The notes: a model not told the origin generated them from the sequence alone. A stretch of 35,827 nucleotides of DNA from Candidatus Kaiserbacteria bacterium RIFCSPHIGHO2_02_FULL_55_25 (GCA_001781335.1 MFLL01000006.1:1-35827), one strand, 5' to 3'. Numbered from the stretch's first letter, positions 7,124-15,414 are shown. A program made the numbers and translations.

Positions 7124-7128
7124 AGGTG

Positions 7129-7716
7129 TTAGAGAAGAATGCGGGAACAGAATGTCGCACGATGGATGTCGGAAAGCCCATCGCGGGTAATGGCGCGGCG
7201 ATGTGCGACAGTGCCATAGCCTTTGTGGACGTCGAATCCGTATGCCGGATACTGCGACGCAATCGCTACCATGTGCCGGTCGCGTATCACCTTGGCCGCG
7301 ATGGAGGCCATGGATATGACTGGCTCGGAATCGTCGCCACGGATGATGGTTTGTTGTGATGTAAATTGTTCCGGTGCCTTGAGACTGCCGTCGAGCCGAA
7401 TCTCGCACTCGTCGGCGCGCGCGCCGAGTTTCTCGAGCGTCGCCGCGAGCGCGGCGCGGATAGCGAATACGATGCCGTGAGTATCAATAATTGAGGCAGG
7501 AGAGAATGCGACCGCAAAAGACATCTGCCCGCTTTCGCGAAGCTCTTCGAAGCGCGTAAAAAGCGATTCGCGTTTCTTTTCGGATAATTTCTTGGAATCT
7601 TTGACCCCCTCGACGAGCGCAAAATCGAAATCAACAGGCACCATCACCGCGCCGACCGATACGGGCCCCGCGAGCGGCCCGCGCCCCGCTTCGTCGATAC
7701 CGATAAGGTATTTCAT
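7129..7716 (-). CDS. rnhB: Ribonuclease HII
   Basis: 195 aa, normal length. It removes RNA from RNA-DNA hybrids and misincorporated ribonucleotides. The catalytic set is visible: Asp8-Glu9 in GIDEAGRGPLAGPV, Asp109 in IRLDGSL, and Asp146 in SIAAKVIRDRHM. The ATG at 7716 has TACTAT six bases upstream and no ribosome site (leaderless type). Divergent from dnaE; rpmF follows on the same strand. Confidence 0.96.
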   Translation of the reverse strand: MKYLIGIDEAGRGPLAGPVSVGAVMVPVDFDFALVEGVKDSKKLSEKKRESLFTRFEELRESGQMSFAVAFSPASIIDTHGIVFAIRAALAATLEKLGARADECEIRLDGSLKAPEQFTSQQTIIRGDDSEPVISMASIAAKVIRDRHMVAIASQYPAYGFDVHKGYGTVAHRRAITRDGLSDIHRATFCSRILL

Positions 7717-7779
7717 GCCTCAATAGTACCAAGAGAAATGCCCTCTTTCGGAGAAAAAATCCCTGAAAAAAGAGGAGTG

Positions 7780-7785
7780 TATACT
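7780..7785 (+). promoter_or_regulatory. -10 box upstream of dnaE
   Basis: TATACT, 48 nt before the dnaE ATG. Six bases after it an ATG opens a five-codon frame (MSLLR, 7792-7809) that stops before dnaE, so transcripts from here would start at a tiny upstream ORF. Confidence 0.4.
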
Positions 7786-7833
7786 GCTCGTATGTCCCTC
7801 CTCCGCTAAAGCTACGGACGGGCAAGCGCGCGC

Positions 7834-10800
7834 ATGAAAAACAATTTTGTACATTTGCATACACACTCGCACTACTCCCTGCTCGAGGCGTTGCCGAAAA
7901 TCCCCGACCTTATTGAAGCCGCAAAGAAAGACGGGCAGACGGCGCTCGCGCTCACCGACAACGGCAACATGTACGGCGCGATTGAATTTTACAAGGAATG
8001 CACTCAGGCGGGTATCAAACCGATTATCGGCGTGGATTTTTTCGTCGCGCCGCGCACGAGAAACGATAGGGAGAACAAGGTGGACGACCAGCTTGGCCGC
8101 CTCGTCTTGCTTGCCAAAAACGACACGGGATATCACAACCTCATCAAGCTCGTTTCCGCCTCGTATCTCGAAGGGTTTTACGTGCGTCCGCGCGTCGACC
8201 GCGAGCTCATCGAGAAATATGCTGGCGGCCTCGTGGCGATACTTCCCTCTCATGCCGGCGAGCCGGCCTACGCCCTTCGTCACGTCCAACCCGACAGAGC
8301 CTCGCAGGCGCTGGAGTGGTACAAGAAACTATTCGGCGATGACTGCTACATAGAGGTAACGCGTCACCCCGAGATAGCGGACCACGAGAAGGAGATGCAG
8401 GCGCTCATCAAGCTCGCCCGCTCACAGAGCGTGCCGCTCGTGGCGGCGCACGACGTGTACTATCTGAAACGCGATGACGCGCTTGCGAGCGACCTCGTCA
8501 ACAAAATCCGCACCGCGAGTGTTCTCGACCGCGAAGACGGCTCGTACCAGATGAAAGATTTCTCGTTCCTTCCGACTGCACGCATGAAGGAGCTGTTCAA
8601 AGACATCCCCGAGGCGCTCGAACACGCCGCCAAGATTGCCGGCAAATGTTCGCTCAAGCTCGCGCTGGGCAAGGCCATCTTCCCTACCTTCCCCATTCCC
8701 CAAGGCTCGACCGGCGACAAAGAACTGCGCGTGCTCGCCGAGCGCGGCATCCCCGAGCGCGAATTATTGGACACCGCCGAGCTCCGCACGCGCATCGATT
8801 ACGAGCTCGAAATCATCAAGAACAAGGGCTACGCATCGTACTTTCTCATCGTTGCCGACCTGCTTCGTCACGCACGCGAAGTCGGCATTTTCACCAATAC
8901 TCGAGGTTCTGCGGCGGGCTCGCTTGTCTCGTATCTCTGCGGCATCACGACCGTCGACCCCGTCGCTTTCAACATGCCCTTCGAGCGCTTTCTGAACCCC
9001 GAGCGCCCGTCGGCGCCGGATATCGACATGGACATCGACGCCTTCCGCCGCGACGAGCTCATCGAGTACGCGCGCGCGAAGTACGGCACCGACCACGTCG
9101 TACAAATCGGTACGTTCGGCACCATGATGGCGCGGGCCGCCGTGCGTGATGTCGCGCGCGCGCTCGGCCATTCATACGGATTGGGCGACACGATTGCCAA
9201 GCTCATCCCCTTCGGCAAGCAGGGCTTCCCCGTGACCATCGCGGGCGCGCTCAAGGAGACGCCCGAGCTGAGCGAGCTCTACAAGCGCGACCCCGATGCG
9301 CACGAAATCCTCGACCTCGCCCAAAAGCTGGAAGGGAACGCGCGGCACGTCGGCGTGCACGCGGCCGGCGTCATACTCGCACCCTCGCCGGTCGTCGATT
9401 ACGCCCCCGTACAACTCGACCCCAAGGGCGGCAAGACCATCACGCAGTACGATATGTATAGTATTGCGGACGAGTACGGCGGTGTCGGTCTCCTCAAATT
9501 CGACTTCCTCGGACTCACCAACCTCTCGGTCTTGGCCGACGCCGTCGCGCGCGTTAAACGGCGACTGAATGTCGACATTGACCTCGACCGCATTCCCCTC
9601 GACAACAGCAAGACCTACGAAATGCTCGCGCGCGGCGAAACGCTCGGCGTCTTCCAGATGGCCGGCTCCGGCATGACCGCGTATCTCAAAGACCTCCAGC
9701 CGACCGTCATCCACGACTTGAACGCAATGGTCGCACTCTACCGCCCTGGCCCGATGGCGTTCATACCTGAGTACATTGAACGCAAGAAAAATCCGTCCAA
9801 GGTGCGCTACCTCGACCCGCGCATGGAAAGTATCCTCAAGCCCACCTACGGCGTCCTCATCTATCAGGACGACGTGATGATGATGGCGGTACAGCTGGCG
9901 GGCTACTCGTGGGGCGAGGCCGACAAATTCAGAAAAGCGATGGGGAAGAAGATACCCGCGGAAATGCAGGCGCAAAAAGAGCACTTCACGAAAGGATGCC
10001 TCGAGCACGGCATGCGCAAGGACGTCGCGCAAAAATTGTGGGAGCAAATCGAGACCTTCGCCGCATACGGATTCAACAAAGCGCACGCCGCGAGCTACGG
10101 CAATCTCGCCTACAAGACCGCATATATGAAAGCCAACTTCCCCGTCGACTACATGGCGGCGGTGCTCACGGCGGACGCCGGCGATGTGGAAAAAATCGCC
10201 GAGGTCGTCGCCGAATGCAAACGCATGGGTATCCGCGTACTTCCGCCGTCGGTGAGCGAAAGCCTCGGCAATTTCACGGTTGTGGAAGTTAAACTTGCAC
10301 AACGAGAACACGATATTGGAGGTGCGCAAGTCCCCGACGCAATACGGTTCGGGCTGTACTCCATCAAGAACTTCGGCACCGGCGTCGCCGACTCCATCAT
10401 CGAGAAACGCGCTAAGGGCCCGTTCACCGACATCCGTGATTTTCTCTCGCGGGTTGCCGACAAAAATCTCAACAAAAAATCGCTCGAATCGCTCATCATG
10501 TGCGGCGCGCTCGACGAATACGGAGAGCGCGGTGCGCTCATGGGCAACATTGACCGGTTGCTCGAATTCCACCGCGAGCACATGAAGGCGCCGAGCGACC
10601 AAGGTTCGCTCTTTGGTTCGACAAGCTCACCACAAGCGGCGCAATTGCGATTAGAGCCGGCGGCGCCGGCATCCATGGACCAGCGGCTCATCTGGGAAAA
10701 AGAACTCCTCGGCCTCTACATTTCGGGCCATCCGCTCGACAAGCACAAAGAAAAAATGGCGAAACTCAAAATGGATATCAAGACGTTCAAGGAGAAATTC

Positions 10801-11052
10801 CCTCGCGGGATGGAAACGGTCATCGGCGGATACCTCGAGACGACCCAACCGATACTTACAAAAAAGGGCGACCGCATGATGTTCGCCCGTCTCACCGACT
10901 TTTCCGACAATATAGAACTCGTCGCCTTCCCGCGGGTGCTGCAGGAAGACGCCAGGCTGTTCGTCCCCGGCTCGTGCATCCTAGTCAAAGGAAAATATTC
11001 GGAGCGCAACGGACAGGCTAGCTTCGTCGTCGAGAAAGCCAAGGCGCTGTAA
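7834..11052 (+). CDS. dnaE: DNA polymerase III alpha subunit
   Basis: 1072 aa, the replicative polymerase. The N-terminal PHP domain opens VHLHTHSHYSLLEAL. The polymerase core has PDIDMDID, whose Asp396 and Asp398 match the first two catalytic aspartates, and the third at Asp557 in KFDFLGLTNL. Helix-hairpin-helix and beta-binding regions follow, and an OB fold starts near METVIGGYLE and ends at residue 1072. DnaE-type, not PolC (no internal exonuclease). Two short segments look inserted: EVKLAQREHDIGGAQ (around 10285-10330, containing an odd palindrome) and the linker SLFGSTSSPQAAQ (around 10610). Divergent from rnhB; thrS follows after 40 nt with its own promoter. Confidence 0.97.
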   Translation: MKNNFVHLHTHSHYSLLEALPKIPDLIEAAKKDGQTALALTDNGNMYGAIEFYKECTQAGIKPIIGVDFFVAPRTRNDRENKVDDQLGRLVLLAKNDTGYHNLIKLVSASYLEGFYVRPRVDRELIEKYAGGLVAILPSHAGEPAYALRHVQPDRASQALEWYKKLFGDDCYIEVTRHPEIADHEKEMQALIKLARSQSVPLVAAHDVYYLKRDDALASDLVNKIRTASVLDREDGSYQMKDFSFLPTARMKELFKDIPEALEHAAKIAGKCSLKLALGKAIFPTFPIPQGSTGDKELRVLAERGIPERELLDTAELRTRIDYELEIIKNKGYASYFLIVADLLRHAREVGIFTNTRGSAAGSLVSYLCGITTVDPVAFNMPFERFLNPERPSAPDIDMDIDAFRRDELIEYARAKYGTDHVVQIGTFGTMMARAAVRDVARALGHSYGLGDTIAKLIPFGKQGFPVTIAGALKETPELSELYKRDPDAHEILDLAQKLEGNARHVGVHAAGVILAPSPVVDYAPVQLDPKGGKTITQYDMYSIADEYGGVGLLKFDFLGLTNLSVLADAVARVKRRLNVDIDLDRIPLDNSKTYEMLARGETLGVFQMAGSGMTAYLKDLQPTVIHDLNAMVALYRPGPMAFIPEYIERKKNPSKVRYLDPRMESILKPTYGVLIYQDDVMMMAVQLAGYSWGEADKFRKAMGKKIPAEMQAQKEHFTKGCLEHGMRKDVAQKLWEQIETFAAYGFNKAHAASYGNLAYKTAYMKANFPVDYMAAVLTADAGDVEKIAEVVAECKRMGIRVLPPSVSESLGNFTVVEVKLAQREHDIGGAQVPDAIRFGLYSIKNFGTGVADSIIEKRAKGPFTDIRDFLSRVADKNLNKKSLESLIMCGALDEYGERGALMGNIDRLLEFHREHMKAPSDQGSLFGSTSSPQAAQLRLEPAAPASMDQRLIWEKELLGLYISGHPLDKHKEKMAKLKMDIKTFKEKFPRGMETVIGGYLETTQPILTKKGDRMMFARLTDFSDNIELVAFPRVLQEDARLFVPGSCILVKGKYSERNGQASFVVEKAKAL
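10279..10303. repeat. Odd palindrome inside dnaE coding sequence
   Basis: Arm GTTGTGGAAGTT, central A, then AACTTGCACAAC: 12+1+12 with a single mismatch. The core AGTT-A-AACT has the same layout as the transposase-flanking palindromes (AGGTT-A-AACCT). It is read in frame as VVEVKLAQ. Confidence 0.8.
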
Positions 11053-11054
11053 GG

Positions 11055-11083
11055 TTTTCAGTCACCGTTTCTCCTGCTATCAT
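11055..11083 (+). promoter_or_regulatory. Promoter of thrS (leaderless type)
   Basis: TTTTCA (11055-11060), 17-bp spacer, TATCAT (11078-11083), then nine bases to the thrS ATG. Confidence 0.5.
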
Positions 11084-11092
11084 GCTGAGATT

Positions 11093-12319
11093 ATGCAACC
11101 GGAGGCACAGGAGAATGACCACAAGAAACTCGGCCGCGAGCTTGATTTGTTTGTGTTCTCTGAGCTCGTGGGGCCCGGTCTCCCGCTCTGGACGCCCAAA
11201 GGTACGCTCTTGCGCAACCTCCTCGACGACTTCGTATGGGAGCTCCGGAGGGCGCGCGGATACGAAAAAGTGGAGATCCCGCACATCACCAAGAAAGAGC
11301 TCTATGAAACGAGCGGCCACTGGGACAAATTCAAGGATGACCTTTTCCATGTCATCTCGCGCGACGGGCACGAGTTCGTCATCAAGCCCATGAATTGCCC
11401 GCACCACACGCAAATCTATACGCGCAAGCCTTGGAGCTACCGCGAAATGCCCCAACGCTATGCCAACTCGACCATGTGCTACCGCGACGAACAAACCGGC
11501 GAGCTCAACGGTCTCTCGCGCGTGCGTGCGTTCACGCAAGACGACGCGCACGTCTTCTGCCGTGAGGGGCAAGTAAAAGAAGAATTCCTCAATATATGGG
11601 ATATTGTGCAAGAATTTTACGGTGTCTTTGGTTTCACTCTCACCATCCGTCTCTCGTTCCACGACCCGAAACAACCGGAGAAATATCTCGGCGACAAAAG
11701 TAAATGGGAAACGGCGGAGCGTATTTTGCGTGAGATAACGGTGGAGAAAGGCGCCAAGACTTTTGAGGGCCACGGCGAAGCCGCTTTCTACGGGCCCAAG
11801 CTCGACTTTATGGCAAAAGACTCACTCGGCCGGGAGTGGCAGGTAGCGACTATCCAGCTCGACATGAACATGCCGGATAGATTCGACCTAACCTGCGTGA
11901 ACGAGAAAGGGGAAAAGGAACGCATCGTGATGATACACGCCGCCATCATGGGCTCGATTGAGCGCTTCCTCGCCGTCATCATCGAACATCTCGGCGGCAC
12001 GTTTCCGCTCTGGCTTTCGCCGGTGCAAGTGGTCGTGTTGCCTGTTTCGGAGAAGCACGCCACATACGCGAACGAAATCTTCCGGCAACTTAAGGATGCG
12101 GACATCCGCGTCGAGCTCTCCGCCGACGATTCGCTCGGCAAGCGCATTCGCGCATCGAAACTCGAAAAAATCCCCTGCTTTATCGTGGTCGGCGACAAAG
12201 AGATGGCCGACAAGACCGTCACCGTCGAGAACAACAGGAGCGGCGACAAGCAGACCGTGCCGTTGCAGGAATTCATCACGTCGACTCTCGCGCGCATCAA
12301 AGAACGCGCCAACGCCTAA
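11093..12319 (+). CDS. thrS: Threonyl-tRNA synthetase, minimal form without TGS and editing domains
   Basis: 408 aa against about 640 for E. coli. The class II catalytic core begins almost at once (KKLGRELDLFVFSELVGPGLP), with the zinc ligands Cys102 (PMNCPHH), His153 (DDAHVF) and His282 (MIHAAIMGS), motif 2 RYANSTMCYRDE (122-133) and motif 3 MGSIERF. The anticodon-binding domain follows (VQVVVLPVSEKHATYA to the end). The TGS and the N2 editing domain that removes Ser-tRNA(Thr) are absent, so any proofreading must come from elsewhere. The upstream sequence is dnaE plus a promoter, so nothing points to truncation by frameshift. An intrinsic terminator follows. Confidence 0.96.
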   Translation: MQPEAQENDHKKLGRELDLFVFSELVGPGLPLWTPKGTLLRNLLDDFVWELRRARGYEKVEIPHITKKELYETSGHWDKFKDDLFHVISRDGHEFVIKPMNCPHHTQIYTRKPWSYREMPQRYANSTMCYRDEQTGELNGLSRVRAFTQDDAHVFCREGQVKEEFLNIWDIVQEFYGVFGFTLTIRLSFHDPKQPEKYLGDKSKWETAERILREITVEKGAKTFEGHGEAAFYGPKLDFMAKDSLGREWQVATIQLDMNMPDRFDLTCVNEKGEKERIVMIHAAIMGSIERFLAVIIEHLGGTFPLWLSPVQVVVLPVSEKHATYANEIFRQLKDADIRVELSADDSLGKRIRASKLEKIPCFIVVGDKEMADKTVTVENNRSGDKQTVPLQEFITSTLARIKERANA

Positions 12320-12320
12320 A

Positions 12321-12352
12321 ACACAAACCGCCTCTTTCGAGGCGGTTTGTGT
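12321..12352 (+). terminator. Intrinsic terminator of thrS
   Basis: ACACAAACCGCCTC (12321-12334), a TTTC loop, and the perfect complementary arm (12339-12352), followed by the T-rich TCACTTTGTTTT. It begins two bases after the thrS stop. Confidence 0.85.
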
Positions 12353-12380
12353 TCACTTTGTTTTGGAGCTTCGCACCCTT

Positions 12381-12421
12381 GCCCCGTGAGACGTTCGCGG
12401 AGCGAACTGTCTCTCTGGGGC
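12381..12421 (-). terminator. Long hairpin 3' of the WG-repeat surface protein gene
   Basis: GCCCC, GAGAC and GTTCGC (12381-12398) pair in order with GCGAAC, GTCTC and GGGGC (12402-12421), with small internal loops. No U-tract, so it is a possible end stabiliser or factor-dependent stop for the minus-strand gene ending at 12434. Confidence 0.45.
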
Positions 12422-12433
12422 GTCCGCCGGAGA

Positions 12434-13819
12434 TTAACTCCGAGTAACGATTAGCTGAGGAGCACCGTTCGCCGCACGGCTGATGCTCATTGCATCCTTG
12501 GTCGAAGACGATTCCATGGTCGGGAGGTTTTCGAAGGAAGCGACCGGCTTCGGAGCGACTGCCGCTACCGGTGCCGCAACCGCGACATGTGCCGGTGCCA
12601 CTGTCATTTCCGGCTTGCGGCGCAAGTTGCCGAGCGTCGAGCCGACGAGGGCGAACGCACCACCGCGGAAGTAGACCAAGAGGTAGGCACCTGCCGCCGC
12701 GAAGGCAAACATGGACACCCAGTACATCGCATTGCCCACAGGACCGAAGTCAAAGCCCGTGTACGGAATCTGCGTGAGCGAGACTGTAGGCGTCTGCACG
12801 ACAGGCTGGACGTAGCTGGTGCGGCAGGTGTTGCTACCGCCCTGACCGGAAACAGTCATCGTGTAGACTCCGTTGCCGTAGTTGTAGAGCGAGGTACTGC
12901 CGTTCGGTGCGACCGAGCCAACCGACGGAGAGATGAAGCCGCTGGTCGCGTAGCTCGAAGACCAGTAGAGTGTCACGAGTCCGTTGTAGCCGGTGGTCGC
13001 CGTGATGGTGCAGTACGGGAGCTGTGTGTTGTACACCGGATAGTTGTACGTCGGCTGGTAGACCGGGTAGTAGGTCGGATAGCTCGGCTGTGAGACGTAC
13101 TGGACGATGTGCTGGGGCGTCGCTTGCGAGACCGGAGCAACGTTCGTGTTGGTGTTCACGTTGTTGTTATTGTTCACGATGTTGATGGGTCCGCCGCCGC
13201 CTTGCTGTTGCTGCTGCTGCTGTTGCTGTTGCTGCGGAGCGTAGACCGTATTCGTACGCGGTTGCTGAGGAGCGCTGTAGCCCGGCGCGTAGAAGGTCAT
13301 CGGCTGTGAGCGATACGAAGGCTGTGAGTAGTTCTGGTACGGCTGGTAGTACGAGTCGTTGTAGTATGTGTCCTCGTACGTGTAGGGTTCGTAGGAGTAA
13401 TCGGGCTGCGACGTATAGCAACCGCAGTCATTGTCGTAGACGGTGCCCCATCCATCGGAGCCACCCCAGTCGCTCGTCCCACAGGATCCACCGCAATCGT
13501 TGTCGTAGACGGTGCCCCATCCATCAGAACCGCCCCAACCATCGGAGCCACCCCAACCATCGGAGCCACCCCATCCATCGGAGCCGTCAGAGCCACCCCA
13601 TCCATCGGAGCCGCCCCATCCATCGGAACCATCGGAGCCGCCCCATCCACCGGAGCCGCCCCATCCACCGGAGCCGTCAGAGCCACCCCATCCATCGGAG
13701 CCGCCCCAGCCGTCTTCCTGCGCATGAACGGTTGTGGCAAATGCGCCAAAAGAAAGCACCGCCGCAATCGCGACCGCAGACAGAACAAGAAACATATTCT
13801 TTACTGATGCATTTGTCAT
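12434..13819 (-). CDS. Secreted WG-repeat, Q/N-rich surface protein with IPYTG-TM sorting-like segment
   Basis: 461 aa. A signal peptide (about 1-33, ending TTVHAQ) is followed by 37-126, dominated by repeats of GWGGSD with two copies of GWGTVYDNDCG. Then come a Tyr/Gln/Pro-rich stretch (139-200), an 11-Gln run (196-206), an Asn-rich run (213-226), an Ig-like beta domain (about 268-335, Cys270 and Cys332) and IPYTGFDFG (351-359) directly before a TM segment (about 362-386). A basic, then Ala/Pro-rich tail of about 75 residues follows. IPYTG before a TM recalls LPxTG sorting signals, and a sortase lies at 21148-21816; the long tail is unlike classical signals. It has a consensus promoter, a 50-nt leader and no clear ribosome site. 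Confidence 0.85.
   Translation of the reverse strand: MTNASVKNMFLVLSAVAIAAVLSFGAFATTVHAQEDGWGGSDGWGGSDGSGGWGGSGGWGGSDGSDGWGGSDGWGGSDGSDGWGGSDGWGGSDGWGGSDGWGTVYDNDCGGSCGTSDWGGSDGWGTVYDNDCGCYTSQPDYSYEPYTYEDTYYNDSYYQPYQNYSQPSYRSQPMTFYAPGYSAPQQPRTNTVYAPQQQQQQQQQQQGGGGPINIVNNNNNVNTNTNVAPVSQATPQHIVQYVSQPSYPTYYPVYQPTYNYPVYNTQLPYCTITATTGYNGLVTLYWSSSYATSGFISPSVGSVAPNGSTSLYNYGNGVYTMTVSGQGGSNTCRTSYVQPVVQTPTVSLTQIPYTGFDFGPVGNAMYWVSMFAFAAAGAYLLVYFRGGAFALVGSTLGNLRRKPEMTVAPAHVAVAAPVAAVAPKPVASFENLPTMESSSTKDAMSISRAANGAPQLIVTRS
13507..13710. repeat. 18-bp-period tandem repeat encoding GWGGSD units
   Basis: Variants of CCATCGGAGCCGCCCCAT recur about ten times with occasional 9-bp steps (CCGTCAGAG or CCATCGGAA). 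Third-position variation between copies suggests selection on the peptide, with copy number open to slippage. Confidence 0.85.
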
Positions 13820-13879
13820 AATCGTTTCATTAAGTATCTACTAGCTAAGTGAATAATCTATTAATGGCTAAACACAGCT

Positions 13880-13907
13880 ATTATAGCAGATAATACTAAT
13901 CTGTCAA
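13880..13907 (-). promoter_or_regulatory. Consensus promoter of the WG-repeat protein gene
   Basis: Minus strand TTGACA (13907-13902), 16-bp spacer, TATAAT (13885-13880): both boxes are perfect. The start point would lie near 13873, giving a leader of about 54 nt. Confidence 0.85.
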
Positions 13908-13924
13908 GACCTACAAAAGGGGGT

Positions 13925-13951
13925 GGAGAGCGAGCCTAAGGCCCGCTCTCC
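13925..13951 (-). terminator. Hairpin terminator of the 13958-14449 gene
   Basis: Stem GGAGAGCG/CGCTCTCC extended by GCC/GGC around a 3-nt loop. On the minus strand it is followed by ACCCCCTTTTG. It lies seven bases past the gene stop. Confidence 0.65.
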
Positions 13952-13957
13952 AAGCAA

Positions 13958-14449
13958 TCATCGCGCAAATCCGATGATGGCGCCCGTCGGGCTCAGTCTG
14001 CGGCCCTGCGGGTCAACACACCAGAGGTTGACCCCGTCGCGACCGACTGTCAGGTTGCCGCCGAGCCGCCCACACGCCGCAACACGTTCCGGCGGCAGCG
14101 GACAATTCGATCCTGCCCGACTCGGACACTTCCGACTGGTACGGCAATCCGAGCGCGACCGCGCGATATTCACGCACGCCGGGCGCCGGCACGCCGGCGA
14201 TTGGCATGCGCCTTGCGGACCAGCGGCGGTGCGAGCCCCACCGACGTAGACATTCACGTTGATGCGGGGGTTCGCCGTCGCTGTTGCCGTTGCGTTGCTT
14301 GGTCCAGTCGTATTCTTGTGACTGGTCGTGGTTTTCGGCTGGTAGGGCATGTTGACTTCCGGCCTCAACGGGTAGACCTGCCGTTCGGTCGCGGATGCAA
14401 CCGTCGGCAGGATCAAGGCGCAAAGCGCCAGGAACCAGCGAATTTTCAT
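13958..14449 (-). CDS. Secreted Cys-rich orphan with C-terminal domain shared with neighbour
   Basis: 163 aa. Signal peptide 1-20 (MKIRWFLALCALILPTVASA), a Thr/Asn-rich linker, then eight cysteines between about residues 81 and 144. The last 45 residues, from PPERVAACGRLGG to the end, match the end of the next upstream protein (14659-15336): RVAAC-x-RLG, then a W/H-C residue pair, V/LD-x-QGRR and a P-x-G. The even cysteine number suggests disulfides outside the cell. The ATG has GGGAG seven bases upstream. A possible promoter is TTGACT (14556-14551) with CACAAT 16 bp on, and the leader contains a perfect 6-bp hairpin (14486-14500). No known family recognised. Confidence 0.8.
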   Translation of the reverse strand: MKIRWFLALCALILPTVASATERQVYPLRPEVNMPYQPKTTTSHKNTTGPSNATATATANPRINVNVYVGGARTAAGPQGACQSPACRRPACVNIARSRSDCRTSRKCPSRAGSNCPLPPERVAACGRLGGNLTVGRDGVNLWCVDPQGRRLSPTGAIIGFAR

Positions 14450-14583
14450 GATCGAGCTCCCTGAGTGTCAATTGAGACGATATTCCGTGCCTACGGCACG
14501 AAATAGGCTCATTTCTAGAACCCGACGCATTGTGACCATATGTTGCATGAAGTCAAGATGTACTGAAAATCGCCCTTGTATAT

Positions 14584-14623
14584 AAAAAAGAAACTTGGCG
14601 GAGGAACGAATCCCTCCGCCAAG
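14584..14623 (-). terminator. Intrinsic terminator of the 14659-15336 gene
   Basis: CTTGGCGGAGG and its perfect complement (14594-14604, 14613-14623) around an 8-nt loop; on the minus strand TTTCTTTTTT follows at once. Confidence 0.92.
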
Positions 14624-14658
14624 CGAATAGCACCAAGTCCACCAGAGTTTTTTGTCGG

Positions 14659-15336
14659 CTAGCGCGCCGCGACGAGCTGTCCATTGGGCCGCACACGGCG
14701 ACCCTGAACGTCGAGGCAATGGTAGTTACCATCGGGCGCCGCTATCAGGCGGTGCCCGGCACCAAGCCGCGAGCAGGCAGCCACGCGATCCGCAGGCAAC
14801 CCGCCGGCGCACGTCGAGCAGGTCGACGAATGCCTTTGGAGAGCCGGCGGGGTCACGTAGATGACCTTCACCTCCGGAGCCGGAGCGGCAACGGTGTTCG
14901 GGGGCGCCACGGCGTTGACCGTGTCGGTACCCGAATTACTACCGAAGTTGGCGCGGGCGTTTGCGTCCGCGACCGCTTTCACCTTCTGCGCGTCCCAGCA
15001 TTTGCCGGTACACGCGCTGATGGTGCCGTTGCTACCGACATCGGTCGGCACGCCGGCGCTCGCATTCGCGCGAGCGACACCGACGGCTGCGACTGCATCG
15101 TAGCAGGCCTTGTCGTGGCAGCCAAAGTTGTAGAAGCCGAGGCCGATGAGCCCGAGCAACGCGATGGCGATGATTCCGACCAGTGCGATGCTGCTCCAGT
15201 CGGTAGCACTGCGAGTGACCGCGTAGTTCGGCATCGGTTGGACCGATGCGTATTGCGGCGGCTCGATCACCGTATGAACGCGGTGAACGAATGCTTGCTC
15301 CTGGGGGCCTTGGCCCCGGTTGTCGACGGTCGTCAT
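14659..15336 (-). CDS. TM-anchored Cys-rich orphan sharing C-terminal domain with 13958-14449
   Basis: 225 aa from the ATG at 15336, chosen because AGGAGGG lies eight bases upstream (15351-15345); the frame runs on to 15399 but that start sits at the transcription start. A cytoplasmic N-terminus precedes one TM segment (SIALVGIIAIALLGLIGLGF), then an outside part with eight Cys (GC-x4-C, AC-x3-C, TC-x2-C and two in the final domain). The last 45 residues, from LPADRVAACSRLG, match those of the 13958 protein. Consensus promoter, 72-nt leader, strong terminator: a monocistronic unit. Function unknown. Confidence 0.8.
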   Translation of the reverse strand: MTTVDNRGQGPQEQAFVHRVHTVIEPPQYASVQPMPNYAVTRSATDWSSIALVGIIAIALLGLIGLGFYNFGCHDKACYDAVAAVGVARANASAGVPTDVGSNGTISACTGKCWDAQKVKAVADANARANFGSNSGTDTVNAVAPPNTVAAPAPEVKVIYVTPPALQRHSSTCSTCAGGLPADRVAACSRLGAGHRLIAAPDGNYHCLDVQGRRVRPNGQLVAAR

Positions 15337-15414
15337 GGGCAAAGCCCTCCTGTTGAACTGTCTTAGAGCTGCGAGCGCATTGTTGACCGTAGTCTTCAAT
15401 CCACTCTTATGTCC

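Noticed and set aside
9172-10602. 476-aa open frame on the minus strand inside dnaE
   Set aside because: Antisense to the polymerase core with all catalytic motifs; open because of GC-rich codon bias. No recognisable protein features.
13507-13710. Possible CRISPR array
   Set aside because: The repeats are contiguous 18-bp coding units without unique spacers and no cas genes are present.
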